Shown here: one piece after another, positions 32,698 to 41,583 of the stretch
Numbering within the stretch: position 1 is the stretch's first letter
Layout: every line of letters begins with the position of its first letter
Assembly: GCA_963691905.1 (NCBI GenBank)
Contig: OY829893.1
Span: forward strand, 1,054,001 to 1,118,000
Direction of reading: 5' to 3'
DNA: 64,000 nt
DNA from: QGON01 sp963691905
GTDB taxonomy: Bacteria; Pseudomonadota; Gammaproteobacteria; Chromatiales; Chromatiaceae
Position numbers and translations under genes: made by a program
Notes under the pieces: generated by a model
Seen by the model: only the letters and a program-made list of their open reading frames with translations
What the model was told of the DNA's origin: nothing
Database searches by the model: none

Positions 32698-34494
32698 TCA
32701 GGGGGGGTATGACCATGCGTCATGTGTTTTTCCATGGCAGACCAAATGGCAAGTGCCACTGTACTGTCCGGTGTCTATCCAGGTTGGTTCAGTAAAGGTA
32801 CCGGTTCCGGTGATCTCCATGGGTCCTGTGACATTGGCAAAGGTCAGGAAGTTGAGCAGGTGGGGGAATTTCGCTGAGCCATGGGGGTCGTGGCAGTTGA
32901 TGCAGGTAGTGTTTGCACCCACGTGTTTGCTGTGTATGAAAGAGACCTCCAGGCTGGCGGCATTATGGCATTTGTAGCAGAGGTTGTTTGCGGAAGTGGC
33001 GGTTTGTGGGTCAAAATCATAAGGCATTGCCAGAATGCCTTCGTACGTGGATCCATGGGAGCCTGCTGGTCCCACTCCGCCAGCGGCGGGCGAAACATTA
33101 CTGCTATGGCAATCGCTGCAGTAGATCAGGCTGCTGGTCGTATCCAGGGGGATGTCAGCGCGTAGACTGGGGACTTCGCCGTTATTGAAAGGGTTGTTGG
33201 CGGTGATAGGGTGGTAAGAAATCAGTGCCGGATTGCCGGAATCAACCTTGTCGCGTAAGTTGTAAACACCGTCCTGACGGGTCATGCTGTAACCAGTGGC
33301 AGTCGAACAGCGCTGGTTATCGCATGCACTCTTTCCGGGTACACCGTGGCACTTGAAGCAAACCTCGTATTCGTAATCCACCTCTGGCTTCACCGCTCCG
33401 CCGCTGTCAATTCCTGTCACACCCACCATGCTGCCGTTGACGAATGGCGCCGTCGTGTGGTTTGTATCCGCTGGGTTGGAGGGATTGAAGGAGATCATTG
33501 GTGGAGAACTATAACTGCCATGTGGGTTGTGGCAATCTTCGCACTCGACGTGGAATGACATGGTAAGAGGGTTCTCCGCTCGAACGGAATCGTGATCCAG
33601 ATTGGGCGTCATCTCTACCGGATGGTGAGAAAATTTCAGTTCTTCTGCGAGAATATCCTGTGCCACGGTGCCATCGTGGCACAGGTAACAGGTTTGTTCC
33701 TCCTGATCCTTGATGAGTCTCACCGGTGTCGCCGCGTTGTGCGGCGTGTGGCAATTCATACAGGCGTTCTCACGTACATTTTGGCCCACCCAAGCCGGTT
33801 TGCGTTCGGACCAGGGATCGGTCCCCACGGGCGGTGAGGCGAGGGATGTGGCATGGGAGCTGGTTGTCCAATCCCAAGTCGCCCCCGTTGGTATGTGACA
33901 GGTGATGCATAGTTCACCGTTAAGCGTCGGCTTGCGAAGAAAGGGCGGATATGTGTCCTTGTGTGGATCGTGGCAGGAAGAGCAGTGAAGCTCTCCATTT
34001 GTTAGTGGAAGATCCACGACGGCAGGGGAGAGCAGATCCGGGTCGGTGGCCAGTAAATTTGGGTCGTAGACGATTGCAACAGGGTGGTCATTGGATAGGT
34101 CGGAGCCGATGAGAGCCCGACCGGTCAGAAATGTGGTGCTCAGGTCGTTGGTAACTCCAGTCCCAGGGTTCACCAGGTCACCCAAGGCTATGGTCCCATC
34201 ATGACAGGAGAGGCATAAATCTGAAGAAGAACTCATATTTCCTGCAGCTGCATCTGTGGTGCTGCTTTGATAAGGGGTATAAGCTCCGGTGGAGAGCCTG
34301 TTCCATAAAGGCATATCGGGCGTGGCCGCGTGGGGCGTATGGCAGAAAATACAGATCCGATCTTCAGTCAGGCTCTTAAACGCCCCTGTCCCCGGTCCCG
34401 AGGACGACAGGTTATGCACGGTAGTTGCCACGTCCCCCACGGTGGCAGCCGAGACAATCAGAAGACATATACACAATACAGATATTTTTCGCAT
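32698..34494 (-). CDS. Large doubled-CXXCH multiheme cytochrome c (11 CXXCH plus one CX3CH)
   Basis: This 598-residue exported cytochrome has a signal peptide at 1-20 (ICLLIVSAATVG). CXXCH sites, in order, are CIFCH, CLSCH, CSSCH, CITCH, CMNCH, CYLCH, CEDCH, CFKCH, CSDCH, CYKCH and CINCH, with a C-terminal CHLVCHGK as a possible twelfth site. Pairing of sites and the CHTPHAA / CHDGT / CHDPH signatures mark the doubled-CXXCH family. The first four sites form a module shared with the 202-residue cytochrome at 38614. ATG 34494 gives the best signal peptide, and the gene follows the NHL lipoprotein with a short overlap. It is probably the terminal, possibly extracellular, electron carrier of the locus. 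Confidence 0.88.
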   Translation of the reverse strand: MRKISVLCICLLIVSAATVGDVATTVHNLSSSGPGTGAFKSLTEDRICIFCHTPHAATPDMPLWNRLSTGAYTPYQSSTTDAAAGNMSSSSDLCLSCHDGTIALGDLVNPGTGVTNDLSTTFLTGRALIGSDLSNDHPVAIVYDPNLLATDPDLLSPAVVDLPLTNGELHCSSCHDPHKDTYPPFLRKPTLNGELCITCHIPTGATWDWTTSSHATSLASPPVGTDPWSERKPAWVGQNVRENACMNCHTPHNAATPVRLIKDQEEQTCYLCHDGTVAQDILAEELKFSHHPVEMTPNLDHDSVRAENPLTMSFHVECEDCHNPHGSYSSPPMISFNPSNPADTNHTTAPFVNGSMVGVTGIDSGGAVKPEVDYEYEVCFKCHGVPGKSACDNQRCSTATGYSMTRQDGVYNLRDKVDSGNPALISYHPITANNPFNNGEVPSLRADIPLDTTSSLIYCSDCHSSNVSPAAGGVGPAGSHGSTYEGILAMPYDFDPQTATSANNLCYKCHNAASLEVSFIHSKHVGANTTCINCHDPHGSAKFPHLLNFLTFANVTGPMEITGTGTFTEPTWIDTGQYSGTCHLVCHGKTHDAWSYPP

Positions 34495-34495
34495 A

Positions 34496-35503
34496 TCAGT
34501 CACTCGCCTTCAGGTATCGGAAAATCTGGATACGCTGGTTATAGGAGTCGGCCACATAAATTTTATCATTCCATGTTGCCAGCCCGGATGGCATGTGAAA
34601 AGCGCCGGGGGCGTCACCGCCATTGCCAAATTCCAGCAGGAATAAACCGTTCTGATCAAAGATCTGCACCCGGTTTGCCAGGGCGTCGGCAATATAGACA
34701 TGACCATCGGAATCAGCCACCACGCCCTTCGATTGTGTGAAATAGCCGGATGCGTCTCCATGTTTTCCAAAGGTCATCAGATGGCGGCCATCGGGATCGA
34801 AAACCTGGATACGGAAATTCATCGTGTCGTTGACGAACAATCGGTCATTGGCGAATGCCAAGTGGCTGGGATAATTGAATTGCATATCTTGTTCGCCGCG
34901 CTTGCCGATCTTGAACAGGAGTCCGCCATCTTGATCAAAGACATGTACCTCGTGTGCCAGGGTGTCGGTCACGTAGAGGCGCTGACGTACCGGGTCGAAC
35001 GCAAGGCTGGTCGGGCGTTGGAAATCTTCCAGAACCTGTAGCGTCTCAAAGCGGGAGTCCAAGACAAACACCTTGTTCAGGTCGGAATCGGCTACGAACA
35101 ACTTGTCACCGCCGAGAGCCACCCCGATAGGCGATGCGAAAAGCTGCTCTCCTGCACGATCAAGTTGTTGATAGGTTTTTTTCTGTATTTCGAACAGGTG
35201 CACTGTTGCCGTATCAGGATCGGCAACGGCGACCTTTTCGCTATTGACGGCGACCGCGTAGGGACGGGACAGACGGCGGTCATCGCTGCCGACAAGGAAA
35301 TCCAGTATCCTGCGGAAGAAGGATTTTCGCAGGCCGAGATCTTCCGCGCTGCTGAACGATGCAATCAATTCGATTCGCGCCTGCTCCGGTGCTGCTGGCC
35401 AGACCATGTGCGGTGTCTCGCCGGATTTGGGAAGCGTATCCGGGCCGGTTGTTGCGCAGGCACCAAGTAACAGCGCCAGCAGGAAACTCCATCGTCTGCT
35501 CAT
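34496..35503 (-). CDS. NHL-repeat (six-bladed propeller) lipoprotein 1
   Basis: This 335-residue lipoprotein has lipobox LLGAC, then the WPAAPEQARIELIASF start and six NHL-type blades (RPYAVAVNSEKVAVADP, SPIGVALGGDKLFVADS, RPTSLAFDPVRQRLYVTDT and so on, ending KIYVADSYNQRIQIFRYL). The fold is a protein-protein docking propeller, here probably anchored to a membrane in the conduit. It is a clear paralogue of the lipoprotein at 39446. Its start overlaps the barrel stop, and its end abuts the large cytochrome gene. Confidence 0.87.
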   Translation of the reverse strand: MSRRWSFLLALLLGACATTGPDTLPKSGETPHMVWPAAPEQARIELIASFSSAEDLGLRKSFFRRILDFLVGSDDRRLSRPYAVAVNSEKVAVADPDTATVHLFEIQKKTYQQLDRAGEQLFASPIGVALGGDKLFVADSDLNKVFVLDSRFETLQVLEDFQRPTSLAFDPVRQRLYVTDTLAHEVHVFDQDGGLLFKIGKRGEQDMQFNYPSHLAFANDRLFVNDTMNFRIQVFDPDGRHLMTFGKHGDASGYFTQSKGVVADSDGHVYIADALANRVQIFDQNGLFLLEFGNGGDAPGAFHMPSGLATWNDKIYVADSYNQRIQIFRYLKASD

Positions 35504-37527
35504 CTGAATCTTCGCCTCAGGGTGAACATCAGCCTGTCCTCGATGGACTCGGTGGTACTGCCGGCTGGCTGTGCATAGGTTGAGGTTGTTCGTTGGTCGT
35601 GGTGATAGTTGAAGCTTAGATCGAGTTCCCGGTACCGCCAGCTGCCTCTGACGCCGGCGGTGATGAATTCGTCATCCCGACGGCCACCGTTTATGGTATC
35701 CCCCGTGTCGTACCGCTTCCAGGCACCCAGTATGGGATGGATTGACAGCCTCGCATAGGGTCGCCAATTGGCCGATAGCTCTATACGGTACAGGTCGGTA
35801 TCCAGAGATTCCTGCTCGGTGAAAGACTGAGTGGCGTTCAGGTTCCACTGAATCCCCCTGGAACTTGTGTTACTGCCTGTAGTCCAGGATAGCACTTGGC
35901 GAGCGGTGTAAGTCGTGGATTCGAATCCTCCGGCCAGAGTGAAGCGTCGCGCGGCCCCCACGAGGGTGTCGATGGATGCCAGTTCCGCACGAAATTCGAT
36001 GTCGGTAATGGTGTTGCGGGTATCGTTGAGGAAGCTCTCACCGGCACCGGACATGAGTTTGTCATCCGATATGCTGTCGGAGTGGGAAAAGCGCATCCAG
36101 CCCAGGTCGATGCCCAGGTTGTAGTTGGTGCGGATAGTGGAAAACATCTGTGATGGTAGCGGCTGCGCCTGGTAACTCACCAGGAGGGTGTCGCCGGTGT
36201 CGATTCGTCCGCCGGGAATGGCCTGCAGCTGGGTCAGGTCTCCTGCAAGAGGGATTACCGTGTAGTCGGAACCCTCCGTGTATACCAGTGTGCCGGTTTC
36301 GTCGGTAACAATGATGGTGCTTGTCAGAATGAAGCGCTGGTTAAGGATTACCGAGCCAGTCAGTGGTACGACGTGGCTCTCATCGATGACCTCCACCACT
36401 CCCTGATTGGAAACCCGGTCGGTCTCCTGGTAGGAACCTCCCAGGCCCGCCGTGACAGCGGCGCCGAACAGATCCTGCTTATTGTATTTACCATCCAGTC
36501 CGAGTAGCCATTTGTCTTCGTCTATGATGTCTGAGTTGCGGGAAGTTATGTTTGTATAGGCCTTCGTGTTCAGGTTTGTGTATAGCTGATGGTTCAACTC
36601 AAAGATGCCGCGGTGTTCTATATTTTTTATGTTCTGCTTGATTGAATGATAATGATAGGAAGTGCGGCTATACAGATTCGGCGTATGCTGTATACGCGCG
36701 AACTCATCAAATGTCAGGCGTTTGTTGGCGTTAAAGCCGGTGCGGTCGTAATAGTCGAAACGTGATCGAAGGTGACTGTTGTTTCCCCAAGGCAGGTGGT
36801 GGGAGATGTTACCCTCATCGATTTCGTAGTCTTGATCGCGGTTGGTTCGGTCGTCCAGGGACTTGTGCTCCAGACGTAAATCCAGCTTGCTGCTTCGCCC
36901 TTTGATGATCCATCTCTTCAGTGTTTCATCACGCTCAGATACGGCACTGCTCAGACTGGATCGAAATTCCTCTTCGAGTGACCTCTCCTCATAAGTGAGA
37001 TTTGTGGGGAAGGCAAGGTTTTTCCAGTTAACAGTCGCGCGCTTGGTGTCGATCACATTATCGATTCGGCTACCCAGGGAACCTGTGTTGAAATTCGTGC
37101 TACGTTGTGCGGACAAGTCGAAGCCAACCGGCCCCGGCGTCTCTCGGAACAGATTCAGCTGGAGTAGGTAATTGAGGAGTTCGCCACTGCTGTCTCGACT
37201 CGTGTCGCTGGATTCGAATTCGCCCCATGTGTACATGGGTTCAATGTCCAGATGAAACAATGCGATCCCGGGATCCAGAACATAGCCATTCTGTTCGATA
37301 CGCACACCGGCTCTCCACTCGATCTCCCGTGAACTGCCGCTTTTGCGTCTGTTGGTGCCGTCGAAATCGACAAGTGCCTCGAATTTAGTGGGATAGAAGG
37401 TCAGTTCTTCCCAAGACAGGGCCGTGCTATTCGTGGTCCACAGCGCGGTCATCGTGAAGATTAACCAGGAATAACCCGGATACTTCATGATTCTTGGCAT
37501 GTTCTCGCCCAGAACCATGTTGATCAT
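35500..37527 (-). CDS. Outer-membrane beta-barrel protein, candidate cytochrome sheath
   Basis: This 675-residue protein has a signal peptide (PGYSWLIFTMTALWTTNSTALS) followed by many amphipathic strands with alternating aromatic residues (LHIDIEPMYTW-type, LRSRFDYYDRTG, SYHYHSIKQ) and a final MFTLRRRFR strand. An insert with VTDETGTLVYTEGSDYTVIP has a beta-sandwich look. No heme motif is present. Its place between two triheme cytochromes and the NHL/multiheme pair suggests a porin of a porin-cytochrome conduit, like MtrB in position though not recognisably similar in sequence. ATGA overlap with the upstream gene supports 37527; 37500 and 37488 are alternative starts. Confidence 0.75.
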   Translation of the reverse strand: MINMVLGENMPRIMKYPGYSWLIFTMTALWTTNSTALSWEELTFYPTKFEALVDFDGTNRRKSGSSREIEWRAGVRIEQNGYVLDPGIALFHLDIEPMYTWGEFESSDTSRDSSGELLNYLLQLNLFRETPGPVGFDLSAQRSTNFNTGSLGSRIDNVIDTKRATVNWKNLAFPTNLTYEERSLEEEFRSSLSSAVSERDETLKRWIIKGRSSKLDLRLEHKSLDDRTNRDQDYEIDEGNISHHLPWGNNSHLRSRFDYYDRTGFNANKRLTFDEFARIQHTPNLYSRTSYHYHSIKQNIKNIEHRGIFELNHQLYTNLNTKAYTNITSRNSDIIDEDKWLLGLDGKYNKQDLFGAAVTAGLGGSYQETDRVSNQGVVEVIDESHVVPLTGSVILNQRFILTSTIIVTDETGTLVYTEGSDYTVIPLAGDLTQLQAIPGGRIDTGDTLLVSYQAQPLPSQMFSTIRTNYNLGIDLGWMRFSHSDSISDDKLMSGAGESFLNDTRNTITDIEFRAELASIDTLVGAARRFTLAGGFESTTYTARQVLSWTTGSNTSSRGIQWNLNATQSFTEQESLDTDLYRIELSANWRPYARLSIHPILGAWKRYDTGDTINGGRRDDEFITAGVRGSWRYRELDLSFNYHHDQRTTSTYAQPAGSTTESIEDRLMFTLRRRFR

Positions 37528-37862
37528 TTCCCGTCATTGATATGACAGCGGTTACAGTTCTCGAAACCATCGTCAAAGGCCTGTTTGCCGTTATGGCAGA
37601 CGGCACAAACTTTTCCTTCCTTCATCAGGTCCTTGTTGATGGGGGTGGTGCCGGTTTTCATCTCGAACAGCTTGTTATGGCATGCGTCACAACGGTAATT
37701 GATCCGGTGTATCCAGTGCGGAAAGATGGATGGTGGAAATGTCTTCAGTTCTTCGGCATCCCCCCCCTCGCGTTCATATTGGATATCCCCGGGAGCGGCT
37801 CCCAACGTTGAGCTGATTGCCAGCAGGAACAGATAGACTGAAATGAGATTATTTGTACGCAT
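37524..37862 (-). CDS. Triheme c7-type cytochrome
   Basis: This 112-residue periplasmic cytochrome has a signal peptide ending TLGA and heme sites CDACH, CAVCH and CNRCH. FPHWIHRINYRC supplies the distal His pattern of the c3/c7 triheme family. The start at 37862 is preceded by AAAGGTAGG. The stop overlaps the barrel gene as ATGA. A carrier feeding electrons into or out of the barrel is the likely role. Confidence 0.88.
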   Translation of the reverse strand: MRTNNLISVYLFLLAISSTLGAAPGDIQYEREGGDAEELKTFPPSIFPHWIHRINYRCDACHNKLFEMKTGTTPINKDLMKEGKVCAVCHNGKQAFDDGFENCNRCHINDGK

Positions 37863-37916
37863 ACACCTACCTTTACAGCATGTATCGGCATGCCGCCAGA
37901 ACAAACGGCAAAAGCA

Positions 37917-38591
37917 TTACTTTTTCTTCTTCTTCCTGTTCAGATGGCAGCGCTTGCACGCCTTCAGGGAGAAAGCAACTTTCTTCTTGCCATGACAGGC
38001 ACCGCAGGATGCACCTTTCTTCATCTCCTTCATCGTGGCTGGATTTCTTTTATAGGGATAGAGAGAGGTGTTGTGACAATTCTTGCAACCCAGCCACTCG
38101 GTATGGGCAGAGTGCGGGAAATATGCATGGTTCTTAAGCTTTTTAGCCTTGATGATAAAGTCCCACTGGAAAGCGGAGGCCCACTCTGCCCGTGGATCGT
38201 CCCCGATGCGCGGCCGTATCAGGCCCTGTTCCAGCGCGGCGGACCAGTCGATGCCCTTTTTGTAATCCTTTGGCAGCATCTCCTGTGCCTTTTTCCAATC
38301 CATGACTGACTCGATTTCCGGTCGCGACCGATTATCATCAGATCTACCGAATGACATGCCCGCAGTGCCAGTCAGCTGGTTTTTCTGTTTATTCCTGGCT
38401 TGCAATGCAGCCAGTGCAGCTTCCTCCGTTTGCTTTTTCTCAGCCAGCTCCTCGGGCGTGGGTGGCTGGATATCAAAAAATAACTGCCGGGTTTGAGTGC
38501 TGCAAGAGGATATGATCAGCACACTGGTAAGAACCAGGGCAATTTGCATTGCCCTGGTTCCATATTTCAACTTATCCGCTTTAGTATGCAT
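37917..38591 (-). CDS. Triheme c-type cytochrome lipoprotein
   Basis: The protein has 224 residues. A lipoprotein signal with lipobox ISSC is followed by a Glu/Gln/Ala-rich linker and a C-terminal triheme c7-like domain (FPHSAHTEWLGC with CKNCH, CGACH, CKRCH). The tail is a run of Lys. The lipid anchor would hold the heme domain near a membrane on a long tether. The start may be 38591 or 38549; only the n-region changes. It is the second triheme protein of the island and may be paralogous to the one at 37524. Confidence 0.85.
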   Translation of the reverse strand: MHTKADKLKYGTRAMQIALVLTSVLIISSCSTQTRQLFFDIQPPTPEELAEKKQTEEAALAALQARNKQKNQLTGTAGMSFGRSDDNRSRPEIESVMDWKKAQEMLPKDYKKGIDWSAALEQGLIRPRIGDDPRAEWASAFQWDFIIKAKKLKNHAYFPHSAHTEWLGCKNCHNTSLYPYKRNPATMKEMKKGASCGACHGKKKVAFSLKACKRCHLNRKKKKK

Positions 38592-38613
38592 ACGGCTCGG
38601 TTTGCTTGAGCCG

Positions 38614-39222
38614 TTACTTAATGTGGCAGGCCACGCACATAGCGCTGGCTGTATTGCTTATGCGCAGGAATTTTCCGATTGCCGGGTCATGTACGTTGTG
38701 GCAGGTGCCGCATTCGACCTGATCCCCAGCAGTGCCAAACAATGGCAGCCCGGCAGCAACTACGGTACCAGCAGGCTCGAAAGCCGGATCCAAACCAACG
38801 TTGTAACCAAAGGAGATCGGGTGATCATTTCGCAGGTCGGTTCCGAGTCCGCCCACAGTGCCTGCGTTGGCGACAAAATCGGCAGGGGGATTGAGTAATT
38901 GATCTACGGAGAGGCTTCCATCATGACAGCTTAGACATGCCAGTGAGACGCCTGCCGGCTGGGAGCCCGCGCCAGGACTCATGTCGAACGTGGGGCTGTC
39001 ATACATTTGGAAAGTTGAGGTCGTGTCAACACGGTTCCACAACGGAGTTGTTAAATTCGTAGTGCTTGCGTTGTGAGGCGTGTGGCAGAACACACAAACG
39101 GATGCTGAAACACCTGTACCAGTCAGGTCATGACTTGAGCCGACAATGCTGGCCCCAACTGCCATGCCTGACAGGACTAAGGAGACAAGTAGAAAACTTA
39201 AGGCCGCCAACTTCTTTTTCAT
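38614..39222 (-). CDS. Tetraheme doubled-CXXCH cytochrome c
   Basis: This 202-residue exported cytochrome has a clean signal peptide (GMAVGA) and four heme sites: CVFCH, CLSCH, CGTCH, CVACH. The chain CHTPHN / PLWNRVDT / LACLSCHDGS / LRNDHPISF / CGTCHNVHDP repeats the pattern of the first 190 residues of the large cytochrome at 32698, so it equals one isolated module. GGGAG lies nine bases before ATG 39222. It sits after the second NHL lipoprotein, just as the large cytochrome sits after the first. Confidence 0.9.
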   Translation of the reverse strand: MKKKLAALSFLLVSLVLSGMAVGASIVGSSHDLTGTGVSASVCVFCHTPHNASTTNLTTPLWNRVDTTSTFQMYDSPTFDMSPGAGSQPAGVSLACLSCHDGSLSVDQLLNPPADFVANAGTVGGLGTDLRNDHPISFGYNVGLDPAFEPAGTVVAAGLPLFGTAGDQVECGTCHNVHDPAIGKFLRISNTASAMCVACHIK

Positions 39223-39261
39223 GGTAAAAACTCCCTATACGATTGAATATGGAGCACCTAT

Positions 39262-39284
39262 AGCTTGCTTATTAACTGCAAGCT
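39262..39284. repeat. Hairpin in the gap between NHL-2 and the tetraheme gene
   Basis: AGCTTGC at 39262-39268 and GCAAGCT at 39278-39284 form a 7-bp stem with a 9-base loop. It could be an RNA processing or partial termination site between the two genes. Confidence 0.4.
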
Positions 39285-39445
39285 TACTTCTAGCTGCTTT
39301 GTGACTATTGCTGTTTTTAATGCGTTTTCTGACGGCGTCCGGTTGCGTCTTTAATTATGTATTGATTGGGAATATAGTCCCACCGGCGCAATGGGAATAT
39401 TATGATAGTCAATGACAATCATCAATGGGGGTATTACCCTATCTT

Positions 39446-40567
39446 TTAAGGATCATTAGAAATTTTCGATAGTGGTGGTGGGGGGGTGTCTGATTCTCCG
39501 AGGAATTCGAACATCTGTATCCGCATGTTGAACTGATCGGCGATAAATATCCGGTTGTTCTTATCCACGTGGGCGCCCGCCGGTAAGTAAAACCCTCCCG
39601 GACCGGTACCGGCCTGGCCAACGACCAGCAGCAGCTGCCCCTCCCGGTTAAAGACCTGAAAATTATTAAATGCGGCATCGACCGCGTAAATGTGTCCTTC
39701 GCTGTCCACCCCGATCCCTTTCAGGCGGCTAAAATCACCTCTACCGTCGCCAATCTTACCAAAAGTGCTGATATGGGTACCGTCCGCTGCAAATATTTGA
39801 ACGCGAAAGTTCAACGTGTCGGCTACATAAAGGCGGCCCTCCTTATCTATCGCGATGTTGGTCGGGGAGTTTAAGTTGCCGGTTTCGCTACCGTGCTCGC
39901 CGATGGTGAAATCCACATTTCCTTCACGGTCGAATACGATGATCTGATGTTTCTTGGCGTCCGCCACGTAAAGGCGCTGGGTTCTGTCATTGAAAACCAT
40001 GCCTACCGGCGTAATCAGTGTATCTTGCCCGCCCAGTGCATTGAGGTAGTTGCCTTCGTGGTCGAAAACCACTACCCGATGATCAATGACATCACTGACG
40101 TACACATTGCCCTGTGCGTCGGATGTCACACCTAACGGCTTGCGCAGCGCTCCCGGTCCACTGGCACCCCAGAAGGACAGGTCCTTCTTCTCGATATCAA
40201 ACACCACCAGGCCAGCGATGCCGGAATCGGCGACGAAGACCCGTCCCTTCGAATCACTGTGTACACCGTAAGGTTTAATCAGGGTGCGGTGCTTCCCGTC
40301 CTTTTTACCGAGCAGCCTGTCACGCAGGGTTTTCTGTGGCTTGCCGGCCACGTCTTCGAGGGATTTCAGGCTGCCGAGATAGCGGACGCGAGGTTGTTGC
40401 GGGGGCGCGGGCCACACAAATTGTCCAGGTGATGTTACCTTGGCTTCCGGGGTTGGCGCGTGGGTGGCACACCCGGAAACCAGCAGCATACCGCTAACAA
40501 CAACTGCCAATAGAAAACCAGACTGCAACATGGGTTTCAAAGAATATTTTGTCAACTCAAGATTCAC
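39446..40567 (-). CDS. NHL-repeat (six-bladed propeller) lipoprotein 2
   Basis: This 373-residue lipoprotein has a signal peptide with lipobox VSGC, then FVWPAPPQQPRVRYLGSL and NHL blades such as KPYGVHSDSKGRVFVADS, KPLGVTSDAQGNVYVSDV and SPTNIAIDKEGRLYVADT. The shared WPAxPxQxR lead-in and blade order make it a paralogue of the lipoprotein at 34496. GTG 40567 is chosen because GGAG lies exactly seven bases upstream; the frame itself opens at 40624. It is the first gene of the minus-strand run down to 32698. Confidence 0.87.
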   Translation of the reverse strand: MNLELTKYSLKPMLQSGFLLAVVVSGMLLVSGCATHAPTPEAKVTSPGQFVWPAPPQQPRVRYLGSLKSLEDVAGKPQKTLRDRLLGKKDGKHRTLIKPYGVHSDSKGRVFVADSGIAGLVVFDIEKKDLSFWGASGPGALRKPLGVTSDAQGNVYVSDVIDHRVVVFDHEGNYLNALGGQDTLITPVGMVFNDRTQRLYVADAKKHQIIVFDREGNVDFTIGEHGSETGNLNSPTNIAIDKEGRLYVADTLNFRVQIFAADGTHISTFGKIGDGRGDFSRLKGIGVDSEGHIYAVDAAFNNFQVFNREGQLLLVVGQAGTGPGGFYLPAGAHVDKNNRIFIADQFNMRIQMFEFLGESDTPPPPLSKISNDP

Positions 40568-40860
40568 TTTTCTACTCCAAAGGTAGGGCATCACCCGGTA
40601 CTTATATATTGGAATACTTATCAAGTACGCTTAAATGTATGTTAGCCTAGCACGTATACATCCGGTGCCTAGGGTAGGATTTATCCTGCTTACCGATAGA
40701 TGGTATATTTCAGTGAGAAGAATAAGTATTTCTGGATGCGGGTGAATCTCTATAGGCTGGTGCGACGAGGTTGCTTGTTAGTCAGAATAGATCACGTCCA
40801 AATTTGTCAAGCGGCCATGCCGCGACTTTCCCTATAACGCAGGAACCAAGAGGCTTTCTC
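40568..40860. promoter_or_regulatory. Divergent promoter region of the cytochrome island
   Basis: This 293-bp gap separates the minus-strand conduit run from the plus-strand OB-fold gene, so it should carry promoters for both. Short symmetric bits such as GGTAGGATTTATCCTGC occur near 40673-40690. No known operator was identified. Confidence 0.4.
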
Positions 40861-41583
40861 ATGAAGTTCATACTATCGATTTTAATGATTTGTGTCCTGA
40901 TGCATTCAACAATAAATGCAGCGGAAACAGCAGGCTCGGGAACAGGTACCGTGGCCGAAATCATTGACGTGGGGAACTACACTTACTTGCGGCTCGAAGA
41001 ACCGGGTATATGGATCGCAGCCAGCCGCTTGCCGGTGGCTGTGGGAGACAAGGTCAAGTTCAGTGGCGGTGCAGAGATGAGAAATTTTCATAGCAGAACC
41101 CTGGACAGGACGTTTGAGTCGATCTTCTTTGTGCAGATGGCCCACCGAGTGGACCAGGATGTCGACGACGTTCACCGCGCAGCAATAGAAGCGGAAGGCC
41201 ATGGAACTAAAAATATGGTGTTTCAAAAACCCGTTTCAGTTCAGGCGCCCGCACCGGGGGAGATTCCCCAGCTGGCTGACGGCAAGACGATTGCCGGCAT
41301 CCTTGAAGGGTCAGCCCAGCTGAAAGACCAGTCGGTAAGCCTGCGCGCAAGAGTCATTAAGGTTAATCAGAACATCATGGGCAAGAACTGGATTACTTTG
41401 CAGGATGGTACCGGCACAAAACCGAACAACAAGTTGATTACAACCTCTTCGGAGCTGGTTTCACCTGGCGATCTGGTAATTGCCAGCGGTGTGCTAAGGA
41501 AAGACATCGATATCGGTTCTGGCTACACGTACAAGGTCATGCTCGTGAACACAACATTCTCGCAAAGTAAAGTGGCCCCCTGA
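40861..41583 (+). CDS. Periplasmic NrfJ-like / OB-fold protein
   Basis: This 240-residue exported protein has a signal peptide (MHSTINA) and two related beta units: GTVAEIIDVGNYTYLRLEEPGIWIAA with EMRNFHSRTLDRTF, and later GKTIAGILEGSAQLKDQSVSLRARVIKV with NWITLQDGTG. The first unit looks like proteins annotated NrfJ next to cytochrome genes; the second is OB-fold-like. An accessory role in cytochrome maturation or electron transfer is inferred from context only. AAGAGG seven bases upstream sets ATG 40861. Confidence 0.65.
   Translation: MKFILSILMICVLMHSTINAAETAGSGTGTVAEIIDVGNYTYLRLEEPGIWIAASRLPVAVGDKVKFSGGAEMRNFHSRTLDRTFESIFFVQMAHRVDQDVDDVHRAAIEAEGHGTKNMVFQKPVSVQAPAPGEIPQLADGKTIAGILEGSAQLKDQSVSLRARVIKVNQNIMGKNWITLQDGTGTKPNNKLITTSSELVSPGDLVIASGVLRKDIDIGSGYTYKVMLVNTTFSQSKVAP

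Noticed and set aside
32443..32712. 89-codon plus-strand ORF beyond the large cytochrome
   Set aside because: Ser/Arg-rich shadow-like composition, spans the perfect hairpin at 32618 and overlaps the 3' end of the cytochrome gene; no ribosome-binding site.
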